Shown: in pieces, positions 52,341-61,047 of the stretch
Position numbering within the stretch: the stretch's first letter is position 1
Layout: each line of letters begins with the position of its first letter
Assembly: GCA_964539825.1 (NCBI GenBank)
Contig: CAZIKF010000005.1
Location: 95,533-159,532, forward strand
Direction: 5' to 3'
DNA from: CAZIKF01 sp964539825
GTDB taxonomy: Bacteria > Muiribacteriota > UBA6191
DNA: 64,000 nt
Made by a program: the position numbers and the translations under genes
Notes under the pieces: generated by a model
Told to the model about the DNA's origin: nothing
Seen by the model: the letters and a program-made list of their open reading frames with translations, nothing else
The model's database searches: none

Positions 52341-52360
52341 CCAATCCTGTAGGACTGGTT
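52341..52360. terminator. Possible bidirectional terminator between convergent genes
   Basis: CCAATCCT (52341-52348) and AGGACTGG (52351-52358) form an 8-bp stem with a 2-base loop. Read on the minus strand, the single mismatch becomes a G-U pair. T-rich bases follow on the plus strand. It sits between flgA and the convergent gene at 52363. Confidence 0.4.
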
Positions 52361-52362
52361 TC

Positions 52363-53100
52363 TTACCTGGAAGACTCTGGATACAATTCCTGGAATAAAT
52401 TTGTGCGCTTCTTCAGGTGGGAGTTCTGCGGCTTCAGGACAGAATCAACTCTTGTGCGGTAGGCTGGGAAATAAAGCAATATACTCTCATGAATCTGATG
52501 AGGCATAACCTCTTCAATCACCCACGTATCTCGGATAGGCTGTAAAAAGGAACGAGTCATTTTTACTACAACCTTTCCATCTTGATTTCGTAATTTGAAA
52601 AGCGTATTTCGTCCGAGTCCAGCCTTATGAACAATTCCACCAAAGGGTAGGTGAGTCAGTGCGGAGGTATCGAATTTCTGAAGTGAACCGATGGACTGAC
52701 CATCAGGACTTTCTAAAAGATAGGACTGTAACGAACCCAGGGAAAGAAGACGTTTTTTGACCACTGACTCTTCACGAATCCGACCCAGGAGATTCCCATT
52801 ACAGTCTTCAATCTCAACCTGAGTTCCCCAGGACACATACTTTGCTTTTGCCAGCGCGACTAGTTTTTGATTTGAATTAAAAAGCTCCATGGTCGAATGA
52901 AGACGGAAGATTCTGCTGGCAATCGTACCAAGAACGAGTTCATTCTCATCAAGGACCTCAAAATCATAAACAAAGGGAGTCAGCCCTGAACCCACGGTTT
53001 CACGAATGGTGAAATTTTTAGGGAGATTAAGGGTAGGACACTGCGCCTGGTGAACAAAGCCGCAAAAGAGAAAGAAAAGCCAGGTAAGTAAGTACATCAA
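52363..53100 (-). CDS. Exported LURP-one/tubby-like protein
   Basis: The 245-residue protein has a signal peptide (YLLTWLFFLFCGFVHQAQC) and a beta-rich body of alternating hairpins (FTIRETVGSGLTPFVYDFEVLDE, TQVEIEDCNGNLLGRI, LESPDGQSIGSLQKF). This resembles the LURP-one-related/scramblase fold. Such proteins are usually cytosolic, so the signal peptide is notable. It follows the YiiX-like gene by 37 bases on the same strand. The family call is by pattern only. Confidence 0.55.
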   Translation of the reverse strand: MMYLLTWLFFLFCGFVHQAQCPTLNLPKNFTIRETVGSGLTPFVYDFEVLDENELVLGTIASRIFRLHSTMELFNSNQKLVALAKAKYVSWGTQVEIEDCNGNLLGRIREESVVKKRLLSLGSLQSYLLESPDGQSIGSLQKFDTSALTHLPFGGIVHKAGLGRNTLFKLRNQDGKVVVKMTRSFLQPIRDTWVIEEVMPHQIHESILLYFPAYRTRVDSVLKPQNSHLKKRTNLFQELYPESSR

Positions 53101-53137
53101 GTCTAAATACGTCCCAATCCAGGGAAAGTTTCAGAGA

Positions 53138-54691
53138 TCAAGGCCAGGGTTCCAGGGCTGGATTACCGGAATGCCAGGTCTGGTACAAAGCCTGAACTTC
53201 TGGCTCCTGCTCAGGATCAGTAGACACTTTGATGAACCTCTCAACGCCTTTGAAAGAAGCCTTTCCACTCTTGTGCTCCCCCTCCAGGTAGTGTACAAAA
53301 TCAAATTGCTGCTCAGCACTCCCCCTGGTTCTGGCAAAACGACGGGCAATATTTGAGGGCGGCAGGGTGTAGCGCCCAAGCACTTTTGAGAAATCAAAAC
53401 TAAGATGAGAGCCGTAGGATCTATAGATGAGCTCCGAACAGATAATTTTGTCAGAACTAAAAAGATCAAAGGTAAAATCATAAGGCTTTCCAAGGTGGGT
53501 AAAAGCCCTGATGATCGCATGCTGCTTGATTGCCAGGGGCAGCCTGGGTCTTAAAACCGCCATATAATCAGCTTTCAAACGAACTTTTTTAGAGGCTAAA
53601 ACAACACCTTCTGCAATCGCTTCCATGAAAATATGCTGAGTCTGAGCATCACCCTGCCCCTCCAGGGTCATCATAAAGTTCTGAACCCTGGGATCATTCC
53701 ATACACCAAGCTTTCTAAGTTCTGAGGGGGTCCCCAGGTAAAATACGGCATGGGGCCAAAACCCGGGGAGAAATGAATTGCTCAGAAAGAAGCTCTGACG
53801 CTCAAGAAGAATATCTCCAGGCTTAAGTGATGCTAATACCTGGTCAACCTGGGCTTCGCTCACCATCGGTTTCGTGTGTCTATAGCGAAAATCACCAAGA
53901 AAGGAGCTGACCGTTGCCAAAATGCCATAATAAGGCCTATAGAAAAAGTCCTTCACGATCTGGGCAATCACTCTAAACTTGGATCTCCAAAATCCGGGTG
54001 CCTTTTCTTTGAAAAAGGTGTATCCCTCATCAATTCTCTTTTTCAGCCATGCCTCTTCCCGGGTATAGACAGAATCCAGGTAGAGCTTCACATAGTCGAC
54101 ATAAGCACGCTCCAGGGCGAGTTTTGTGCTTCTCCTACCAATATGACGTTGAAGAGCGAACAAAACCTTATGCTGAAGACCCCATGCCGGATCACCCTCA
54201 TTGAGTTTGCGCCTGGCCTTATGATTTTGATTGGTTATCTGAACCAATTCTCCGACCGCATGGTAAAGAATTACAGCGCATCCAAAGGAGAGTAGCACCG
54301 CCTTCTTTTGCTTATCAGAATCCTCAATGGAGCCATAGCCAATATAGCGACCCATCACCCGTAGAAGCAGGGAGCGATAATTTAAAAACTCCACCCATGC
54401 CGCGTGGATCTCATCCTCTTCTTCGGGTGTATACAAGGGACCGGGAGTGAGTAACAGTGCGGGCATGCGATCCAAAAGCGAAAAGAGTCCGTTGGAGGCA
54501 TTTTGAATAATCTTTAAATCGCTTTCCAGGCGCAGAGCAGAAAAGACTGGAGATTTGGCAAAGGGAAAAAACAATGCAGGAGCATCACCCTCATCTGCGT
54601 AGAGTTCATGAAACAGCCTGGTCCTGTGTGAATCATCCGCAAAGGCGAAACCACAGAATAGAAGGACAAGTAAAATGAACCTAAAGAGCAT
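53138..54691 (-). CDS. Exported YiiX-like papain-fold (NlpC/P60 superfamily) protein
   Basis: The 517-residue protein has a signal peptide (MLFRFILLVLLFCGFAFA), a large helical N-terminal part, and a C-terminal permuted papain-like domain. This domain shows LKPGDILLERQSFFLS, the active-site His in FWPHAVFYLG, a Glu in FMEAIAEGVV, and Cys in KIICSELIYRSYG. Relatives act as amidases or acyltransferases on peptidoglycan or lipids. The catalytic His and Cys look intact. It is transcribed toward the LURP-one-like gene. Confidence 0.75.
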   Translation of the reverse strand: MLFRFILLVLLFCGFAFADDSHRTRLFHELYADEGDAPALFFPFAKSPVFSALRLESDLKIIQNASNGLFSLLDRMPALLLTPGPLYTPEEEDEIHAAWVEFLNYRSLLLRVMGRYIGYGSIEDSDKQKKAVLLSFGCAVILYHAVGELVQITNQNHKARRKLNEGDPAWGLQHKVLFALQRHIGRRSTKLALERAYVDYVKLYLDSVYTREEAWLKKRIDEGYTFFKEKAPGFWRSKFRVIAQIVKDFFYRPYYGILATVSSFLGDFRYRHTKPMVSEAQVDQVLASLKPGDILLERQSFFLSNSFLPGFWPHAVFYLGTPSELRKLGVWNDPRVQNFMMTLEGQGDAQTQHIFMEAIAEGVVLASKKVRLKADYMAVLRPRLPLAIKQHAIIRAFTHLGKPYDFTFDLFSSDKIICSELIYRSYGSHLSFDFSKVLGRYTLPPSNIARRFARTRGSAEQQFDFVHYLEGEHKSGKASFKGVERFIKVSTDPEQEPEVQALYQTWHSGNPALEPWP

Positions 54692-54814
54692 TGATAATGC
54701 GGTGCCAGGGAAAACTACAATTCGAACAGAACAAGTTTACGAAAAATCCAACGGGATGTTGCAGAATTCTTGGGATAGACTATAGGTGCTTGAAAATTTG
54801 ATAGTCCTAATTAT

Positions 54815-54840
54815 GAGCCAGGTACGAGATCTCCTGGTTC
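54815..54840 (-). terminator. Possible terminator at the end of the c-heme protein gene
   Basis: An 8-bp stem, GAGCCAGG (54815-54822) with CCTGGTTC (54833-54840), overlaps the stop codon. The downstream tract on the minus strand (ATAATTAGG) is only weakly U-rich. Confidence 0.35.
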
Positions 54841-56794
54841 ACTGAATCGGCTCAATCTGTACCTCGGATGCCAGAACAGGAGCAATTCCAAACTTCCCAT
54901 CACCCAAATCAGACTGTGGTATCCCATCACCATCAGAATCTTTCTCTCCATCGATCTTTTCACCTGTAAAATCAAGTTCACTAAGCTGGAGGGAATAATT
55001 CTTCATGATTCCTTCGTAATATGCCAAAAGATAGGCAAAAGTTCTCAGATCTCCAGTCGCGATGACCATTTCCCGCATAGCCCCCATGGTAGATCCAAAG
55101 TTCTGCGGTGTAATCTGAAGAATCGCTGACTCTTCATGAGTACGAAAAGTATTCATCTCTTCATCCCACATGTTTCGGATTAAGAAATCATAAGTTCGGG
55201 AGGCTGAGTGATAGAATTTTTCCTCTCGGGTTACTTTAAAGGCTTCCAACATCCCCTGGGTCATAAGGGACTGATCCTCTAAGGTACGATTGAGAAAGTC
55301 ACCAGTAAGACGTTTCACATCATAAACAGACGCTATCCCGCCATCATTAGCCTGCATATTCTGAATCACAAACTGAGCTACCGAGTAAATGAGATTTCCA
55401 CAGACGTTTCGAATTTCGGGATCATCGAAGAAATATTTGAATGCCTTACCCAGAGCATGCATAAGTAAACCCAAATCCCTTGTTTTCACGGTCCTGATTG
55501 GCTTCACCAGGGTAGCGGTTGAATAAGCTGCTCCCAACGCTTTATCGTAATGCATCAGTTCAATATTCTTGAGCACGATGTATACGAGCTCCCGAGCAAG
55601 ATGCCTGGCATTGTAGGAAAAGGGAAATTCTTCTGAGTCATCGGGACCGCCGCCGAATACCTTTTGCAAGGAGAGATGGTGTGGATCACTCATCCCAAAG
55701 AACTCGGATAAACCCAGTAGTAAGGCGGAAAGATCTCTGAGGTAGCTAAGACGTTCTTTGACATAATAACTGGCTGGCGCGCCTGACTTGCCATCGTATT
55801 CAACTACCAGTGTATTAGGTATGTAGAGAATCTGACGTGTGTCATAATAATCGGAAGAAAAGCTCTGGAATTTAGCACCGTCGAATCCAAGGCCATACCG
55901 AATCCAGAGCATGGTGTTGATCATTTCATAGATCATCACTTGAGCCTTATAACCTGCTCTTGGCGTTACACCTACTCCCTTACTGTTGACGAATTTTAGA
56001 TAATTTCCGGCAAGCACGGATTTAGCATATAGCCCCATTCCCAGGGTCTCCATCTCAATGGTCTTATTCATCTTATCTGGGTCCCAGGACTGTCCTGTCC
56101 CAGATTCAAAATCCGGCTTTTGAGCATAATGTGGATCGCCGGAGCGATACTCCGCATAAGTGGGCATCATCATCTCAGGGCCCGTATAACCAGATGCTTT
56201 TTTGAAAAATTCCATCCTCTCCTTTAAGTATTGAACGGGAGATTTTTCAACGTTTCTGGCTTTCAAATGAACCAGGGGACCATATTCCAGTGAAAGTCCA
56301 GCCTTTGAATGAAGGGCAATGGACTCTACGTTATAGCGCCCAGCTCCGAATACTTCCCTCACGAGGATTTCTTCAAGATTTTTGTTATAGGCGATTCCAG
56401 CCTGATCCAGTTGATTCGCAAAGTCTTTACCTGACTGCAGGAGTTGAGCAGCGGCGTAATAAGTCGGACCTGGAAAAACCCTGTAATGAATCGATTTCAG
56501 GATCTCTACCTGACGTTGAATGATTCGGTCTTTCGCCGTCGGACGCTGGAAGGATAGATCCGGCGCTAACGGAGCTTGCTTATTGTATTCGGGTTCTCCA
56601 TAGATGGTGTTCTTGAAGGAATAGCCATGCTTTGCGTAGTAATGACCCAAGAAGTTCCTCGGTCCTCCCCTATCGCTAAAGTGGCAATAGATACAGGCCT
56701 TTCGTTCCTGACGAGCATACTCAACAGTTGCGAAGAGTGAGGGTGCAATCCCTAAGGTTCCAAGGATTCCGACCAATATTAGCGTTCGTTTCAT
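54839..56794 (-). CDS. Exported protein with c-type heme motif and alpha-barrel-like domain
   Basis: The 651-residue protein has a signal peptide (MKRTLILVGILGTLGIAPSLFA), then KACIYCHF, a CxxCH heme-attachment site at Cys34-Cys37-His38. The rest is a long helical region with regular helix pairs (LMTQGMLEAFKVTREEKFYHSA, YDFLIRNMWDEEMNTFRTHEE) like alpha/alpha barrels of sugar epimerases and DUF255-type proteins. It ends with a Ca-binding-like loop, DSDGDGIPQSD. Periplasmic location is likely. It follows moeA by 9 bases, with AAGGGG before its ATG, so the two are co-transcribed. The activity is unknown. Confidence 0.7.
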   Translation of the reverse strand: MKRTLILVGILGTLGIAPSLFATVEYARQERKACIYCHFSDRGGPRNFLGHYYAKHGYSFKNTIYGEPEYNKQAPLAPDLSFQRPTAKDRIIQRQVEILKSIHYRVFPGPTYYAAAQLLQSGKDFANQLDQAGIAYNKNLEEILVREVFGAGRYNVESIALHSKAGLSLEYGPLVHLKARNVEKSPVQYLKERMEFFKKASGYTGPEMMMPTYAEYRSGDPHYAQKPDFESGTGQSWDPDKMNKTIEMETLGMGLYAKSVLAGNYLKFVNSKGVGVTPRAGYKAQVMIYEMINTMLWIRYGLGFDGAKFQSFSSDYYDTRQILYIPNTLVVEYDGKSGAPASYYVKERLSYLRDLSALLLGLSEFFGMSDPHHLSLQKVFGGGPDDSEEFPFSYNARHLARELVYIVLKNIELMHYDKALGAAYSTATLVKPIRTVKTRDLGLLMHALGKAFKYFFDDPEIRNVCGNLIYSVAQFVIQNMQANDGGIASVYDVKRLTGDFLNRTLEDQSLMTQGMLEAFKVTREEKFYHSASRTYDFLIRNMWDEEMNTFRTHEESAILQITPQNFGSTMGAMREMVIATGDLRTFAYLLAYYEGIMKNYSLQLSELDFTGEKIDGEKDSDGDGIPQSDLGDGKFGIAPVLASEVQIEPIQ

Positions 56795-56803
56795 AACGAC
56801 CCC

Positions 56804-58012
56804 TTAATTCCAGTTTTCACCATCGGGAAAGGGAAGAACTTCAACTCGCTCCCCCTCGGACAGTGACTCTTTTCCAGTGGGCAATACCACCAGGCAGTCT
56901 GCGCTGGCCAGAGCACCCATTGCTCCAGAACTTTGGTTCAAATTTGTATAGACTCTTTGCTCGCCCTCTTCAAGGGTAAGATTACCTCTTTGGTACATCT
57001 CGAAATTAGCTGGTTTATGAACTGGATTCCCAAGGGATGCGAGCACTCTCCTGGGCTCTCTCGAATGGCCAGACAAAGCATATAGCGCATCGAGCACAAA
57101 GAGAAAACAACTGACATAGGACGACACCGGATTGCCAGGTATACCGAATATTGCGTTGGAGCCGCAGGTAGCAAAAATCAGAGGTTTTCCTGGTCGAATT
57201 GCAACCTTATTGAAGTGAATTTCATACCCTAATTCTTTGATAATCTCATGGGTATAATCATACTTCCCAACTGAGGCTCCACCGGAAATAAGAAACACAT
57301 CATGAAATTTAGCCATCGAAACTTTCGAAAATAGCTCCTGTGGATCATCCCGAACCCATTCATAATCAACCATTTCTTCAGCGGCCGAAGAGAGGACAGT
57401 AGTAAAGATCTCACCATTGCAGGAACGAACCATTCCTGGCTTGAGAGAGGAACCCTCAAAACACAACTCATTTCCAGTAACAACAAATCCCACCGAAGGC
57501 TTCTTGAAGACATTTACTTCATGGACTCCCTGTGAGGCCAGTAATGTACTCTTCACCGCGGTAAGGATTTCACCCTTTCCTACAAGAGGCTTCCCTAACT
57601 CAAGATCCTCACCTCTCTTGCGAATACAGTTTCCCTGGTTTACCGCCTGTGAAATCCTGATAGAATTCTCCAAGATTTCAACATGTTCCTGCATGATTAC
57701 AGCATCTGCACCGTCAGGAAGCATAGCCCCCGTGAAGATTCGGGCCGCCTTTCCGGGAGACAGTTGGGGCGGCTGCAAAGTCCCGGTGGGAATTTCAAAT
57801 TCCACCTCTAACTCAGCCGGAAGGGTCGACAAGTCGGAAGTACGAACGGCATACCCGTCCATTGCGGAATTATCAAAGCCGGGTGATTCCTCTCGCACGG
57901 ACATTCCCTCCACTATGACTCTACCAACCGCTTCCCTTATGGGAATTATCTCGGAAGACAGCGGAGAAAGTGAACGGCGAACGAGATCCCTTGCTTCTAA
58001 AACTGAGATCAT
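56804..58012 (-). CDS. moeA: Molybdopterin molybdenumtransferase MoeA
   Basis: MoeA inserts molybdate into adenylated molybdopterin to make the molybdenum cofactor. The protein from ATG 58012 has 402 residues, the usual size, with GGAGG nine bases upstream. Motifs: SPGFDNSAMDGYAV, PTGTLQPPQLSPGKAARIFTGAMLPDGADAVIMQE, SGGASVGKYDYT and GIPGNPVSSYVSC. No moaA-E or molybdoenzyme gene is in the window. It precedes the c-heme protein gene in an operon. Confidence 0.93.
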   Translation of the reverse strand: MISVLEARDLVRRSLSPLSSEIIPIREAVGRVIVEGMSVREESPGFDNSAMDGYAVRTSDLSTLPAELEVEFEIPTGTLQPPQLSPGKAARIFTGAMLPDGADAVIMQEHVEILENSIRISQAVNQGNCIRKRGEDLELGKPLVGKGEILTAVKSTLLASQGVHEVNVFKKPSVGFVVTGNELCFEGSSLKPGMVRSCNGEIFTTVLSSAAEEMVDYEWVRDDPQELFSKVSMAKFHDVFLISGGASVGKYDYTHEIIKELGYEIHFNKVAIRPGKPLIFATCGSNAIFGIPGNPVSSYVSCFLFVLDALYALSGHSREPRRVLASLGNPVHKPANFEMYQRGNLTLEEGEQRVYTNLNQSSGAMGALASADCLVVLPTGKESLSEGERVEVLPFPDGENWN

Positions 58013-58086
58013 AGAGTTTGCCTCCATCTCTGTTTTCGAAAGCAATGCGGGGTTTCAGTTATAACTTTTGAGGAATTAAATAAATT

Positions 58087-58109
58087 TTCCGCTTCTTAAT
58101 TTGGCGGAA
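58087..58109 (-). terminator. Possible intrinsic terminator upstream of moeA
   Basis: TTCCGC (58087-58092) pairs with GCGGAA (58104-58109). On the minus strand the stem is followed by AAAATTTATTT, a weak U-tract. It could end the transcript of the gene at 58268. The same 255-base gap (58013-58267) has a second stem, GGGAGA near 58111 with TCTCCC near 58132; no riboswitch was recognised. Confidence 0.4.
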
Positions 58110-58267
58110 GGGAGAGATAGAAAAGTAAAAATCTCCCGGAATCCGAGAAATGACAGATATGAAACTTAGGAGCAGAGGCTCAAGAGTTTCTAAGGATAGC
58201 CCGCCAGGCGCAAGGGGTAAGAATAGCGGCTACCCTCAGGCAGAGTAACTGAAAATTGGTTTCCTTT

Positions 58268-59509
58268 TCAGTCAGTCAAGTTGCTGGAATTCAGGATCGG
58301 GCGGTCGCTTGTATCCTTTTTCTTTGAAGGCTTACCACTTTTTTCAGTAGAGGTCTTGGATACCAACTTTTGCTTTTGCTGAATCTCCACCGCTTCCTCC
58401 ACCGGTAAGACAGGAACCTGGGCTTGATTTAAACCCGGCCAGACCTGGATTCCCAATTCTGAAAGCGCATGGATTCCAATATTGAGTGTTGCTGATCGAA
58501 CACCATACTTTTGCCACTCTTGAAGAAGAGCTTTGATCTTCTCAATTTGAAATCTTCCTGAAAAGTCCGGAAATTCATCCAGCGCTTTAGAGCATCCTCC
58601 TCCTGAAAGATGATTTAGCAGGGTAGGACCTCCGTCCTTTCCACCAATGATCGTGGAGCATGCTTTTTTCACCCTTTCCTCAGGAGACAGTGCCACTTCC
58701 GCTTCGGGATCACCATTTTCATCAGAACCTTCTTTATCTGGGTTCCCATCTGTGCCATCCCCATTCTCAGATTCTGAATTCTCTTCCTTTTCCTTTTCTT
58801 CAGCATCCGCCTTTGCTTTCACTGCTTTGTCCACACTGGAGATGAAGTCTTGATTCACTTCAGGGGTAAGATTTTGCAAAAAATCTTTTCCACTCTTAGG
58901 AAGAGCCATACTGATATCTACCTTTTCTTGCGCGAACCTCTTTCTACCCATTAATTCAGGATACTTTTGAGATAGGGCATCCAGGGTGGCCAGTTGATTC
59001 ACAGCCTCTTTAATGGCGCCATCCATCTGGGCTTTTTGACCTGCTTCGAGGGTTTCATATTTAGGTCCCAACTTGATGATCAGTTCCTTTAACTGCCTGA
59101 ACTCAGCCTGATACTTGACCAACATGGCTTTGGGGTCTTGCTTCTCACCACCTGATTCAGTCGAGCCTGAAGAAGTACTGCCAGAATCCGCAGGAGGATC
59201 ATCCGATGTAGGTAAAAGACTAGTAGTTCCCGCACCAGGCGCACCCGGAATACCGGGAATAGGGGGAGCGCCTGCGGAAGGCGCTACCAGGGAGGAAAGA
59301 TCCCCTGCTCCTTGTAGACGTTCCATTTGATTCTTGAGTTGCTCGTTATTCACTTTGGCCTTTTCAGTGGCCAATTTGCCCTGAATATCCCGAGCCACAC
59401 CGATCATATCTATGGCTGCCTGCTCGGTGAAAGTAACCGAAGTAAGAACCATTGATAAGCAAAAAATGACTGTACCAAGTCCGGTAGGATTATCCATGCG
59501 TAGCTTCAC
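58268..59509 (-). CDS. Exported low-complexity protein of unknown function
   Basis: Read from GTG at 59509 (GGAGG eight bases upstream) the protein has 413 residues and an N-terminal hydrophobic signal (GLGTVIFCLSMVLTSVTF). It has Pro/Gly/Ser-rich and acidic linkers (GIPGAPGAGTTSLL; EKEKEENSESENGDG), helical segments and a Lys-rich tail. Two Cys pairs (ACSTIIGG, GGGCSK) may form a disulfide. No family is recognised. It ends the yebC-ruvC run. Confidence 0.65.
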   Translation of the reverse strand: MKLRMDNPTGLGTVIFCLSMVLTSVTFTEQAAIDMIGVARDIQGKLATEKAKVNNEQLKNQMERLQGAGDLSSLVAPSAGAPPIPGIPGAPGAGTTSLLPTSDDPPADSGSTSSGSTESGGEKQDPKAMLVKYQAEFRQLKELIIKLGPKYETLEAGQKAQMDGAIKEAVNQLATLDALSQKYPELMGRKRFAQEKVDISMALPKSGKDFLQNLTPEVNQDFISSVDKAVKAKADAEEKEKEENSESENGDGTDGNPDKEGSDENGDPEAEVALSPEERVKKACSTIIGGKDGGPTLLNHLSGGGCSKALDEFPDFSGRFQIEKIKALLQEWQKYGVRSATLNIGIHALSELGIQVWPGLNQAQVPVLPVEEAVEIQQKQKLVSKTSTEKSGKPSKKKDTSDRPILNSSNLTD

Positions 59510-59601
59510 AACAGCCTCCAAATTCTCCAAAAGGATTGAATTTTGTATAGATCCCCAGTCAATTTGAGTATAAACCACTTGTAAAAAGCGTCAAGGGTAA
59601 T

Positions 59602-60309
59602 CTAAAAATATCTATACTTGAATAGCTGCCAGATCGCCCCTACCCCATCCTTCCACTTGATTTTTTTACCCTCCAGGACACTCCTGCCCTGGTAGTTGAT
59701 AGGGACCTCGCACACATTTATACCCGGCATACGAGCTATTTTCATGGTGAATTCAGGCTCAAAACCAAATCGATCTTCCTGCAAGTCCATTCTTTCAAGG
59801 AGGGATCTGCGAAAAACTTTGTACCCGGTTTCCATGTCAGAAATCTCCAGGTCGGTCAGGAGGTTGGTCAGCATGGTGAGTAATCGATTCCCATAGTAAT
59901 GGGACCGGTAGTGGATAGATCCTGGTCTTAATTTTAAAAAGCGAGAACCGAAGACAACATCGGCCGTACCCGTGAGAATTGGCTCTAGTAAGGTGGGGTA
60001 ATCAGATGGATCATATTCCAAATCCCCATCCTGAGTGAGTAGAATTTCACCAGAACTATGGCTGAAACCGTCCCTCAGAGCAGCCCCCTTCCCCTGGTTT
60101 CGATCTCTTAACAAAATCTGAAACGGGTCAGTGAGTGAGGAGAGAAATTGACTTGTACCATCGGTCGAACCGTCGTCAACAACAATGATTTCCCTCTGAA
60201 ATGAACGCGAGGATTGCTCAACTTTCTCAAGTAAAGTACCAATTGTTTTCAGTTCATTGAAAACGGGAATGATGATGGATACTAGAGGTTCAGAGTTCAA
60301 ATGGACCAA
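59602..60309 (-). CDS. GT2-family glycosyltransferase (dolichol-phosphate mannosyltransferase-like)
   Basis: The 235-residue protein has the GT2 signatures SIIIPVFNELKTIGTLL, VVDDGSTDGT (donor site Asp-x-Asp type), QDGDLEYDPSDYP and SRFLKLRPG, with no membrane anchor of its own. Members transfer a sugar from a nucleotide donor to polyprenyl phosphate. Its ATG overlaps the ung stop by 13 bases. The GT-C gene at 61048 is the natural user of a polyprenyl-linked sugar (inference). Confidence 0.88.
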   Translation of the reverse strand: MVHLNSEPLVSIIIPVFNELKTIGTLLEKVEQSSRSFQREIIVVDDGSTDGTSQFLSSLTDPFQILLRDRNQGKGAALRDGFSHSSGEILLTQDGDLEYDPSDYPTLLEPILTGTADVVFGSRFLKLRPGSIHYRSHYYGNRLLTMLTNLLTDLEISDMETGYKVFRRSLLERMDLQEDRFGFEPEFTMKIARMPGINVCEVPINYQGRSVLEGKKIKWKDGVGAIWQLFKYRYF

Positions 60310-61001
60310 TCAATTGGTGAAATCCCCTTAGACTGAAGGTATTGATTGATTCGTGAAAAGGGACGGCTCCCCAGAAATCCACTATGGGCAGAATATGGAG
60401 AAGGATGGGAAGACTTTATAATGAAATGATCTCCCTCAATGAGGTTTTCCTTAGACTGAGCATCCTTTCCCCAGAGCACAAATACCTGGTTAGGTCTGGA
60501 CTTGGAAACTAAGTGAATCACCGAGTTGGTAAACTCCTCCCACCCCTTATTGCGATGTGAGCCAGCTTGCCGAGCCCTTACGGTCAACACAGTATTGAGA
60601 AGCAGAACCCCCTCCCTGGCCCAGGAACTAAGATCACCATGGACCGGACGCTCAAGACCCAGGTCGCTTTTTAACTCCTTAAAAATATTGACCAGGGAAG
60701 GTGGGGTAGGTGTAGGAGGAAGAACCGAAAAACACAGGCCGTGAGCCTGAGATGGGCCGTGATAAGGGTCCTGTCCAACAATCACAACTCTCAAGGAGTC
60801 AAATGGGGTCAGGTTAAACGCGTTGAAAATCCTTGAGCCCGGGGGATAGACCGTATGACCTGCCTTCTTTTCTTCTTCAAGAAAAGATTTTAACTCATGA
60901 AAATAAGGCTTTTGAAACTGGTCAATTAATCGAACCTTCCAGCTCTCCTCGATTTTTGGATCAATTCGAGGGCCAGGTTCCTTCTCCATCTCATGTGACA
61001 T
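60297..61001 (-). CDS. ung: Uracil-DNA glycosylase
   Basis: Ung removes uracil from DNA. From ATG 61001 (GGAG six bases upstream) it has 234 residues, the family size. GQDPYHGPSQAHGLCFSV holds the catalytic Asp, and SSHPSPYSAHSGFLGSRPFS the late His motif. A start at 61046 would add 15 residues without support. It is embedded between GT-C and GT2 genes, an unusual pairing. Confidence 0.95.
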   Translation of the reverse strand: MSHEMEKEPGPRIDPKIEESWKVRLIDQFQKPYFHELKSFLEEEKKAGHTVYPPGSRIFNAFNLTPFDSLRVVIVGQDPYHGPSQAHGLCFSVLPPTPTPPSLVNIFKELKSDLGLERPVHGDLSSWAREGVLLLNTVLTVRARQAGSHRNKGWEEFTNSVIHLVSKSRPNQVFVLWGKDAQSKENLIEGDHFIIKSSHPSPYSAHSGFLGSRPFSRINQYLQSKGISPIDWSI

Positions 61002-61047
61002 CTCTACTCCGCACAGGAAAAAAGTCTCAGAACTATTGGCCGCCATT

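Noticed and set aside
58046..58267. Molybdenum-cofactor riboswitch upstream of moeA
   Set aside because: Only two simple stems are visible; the conserved riboswitch core could not be recognised.
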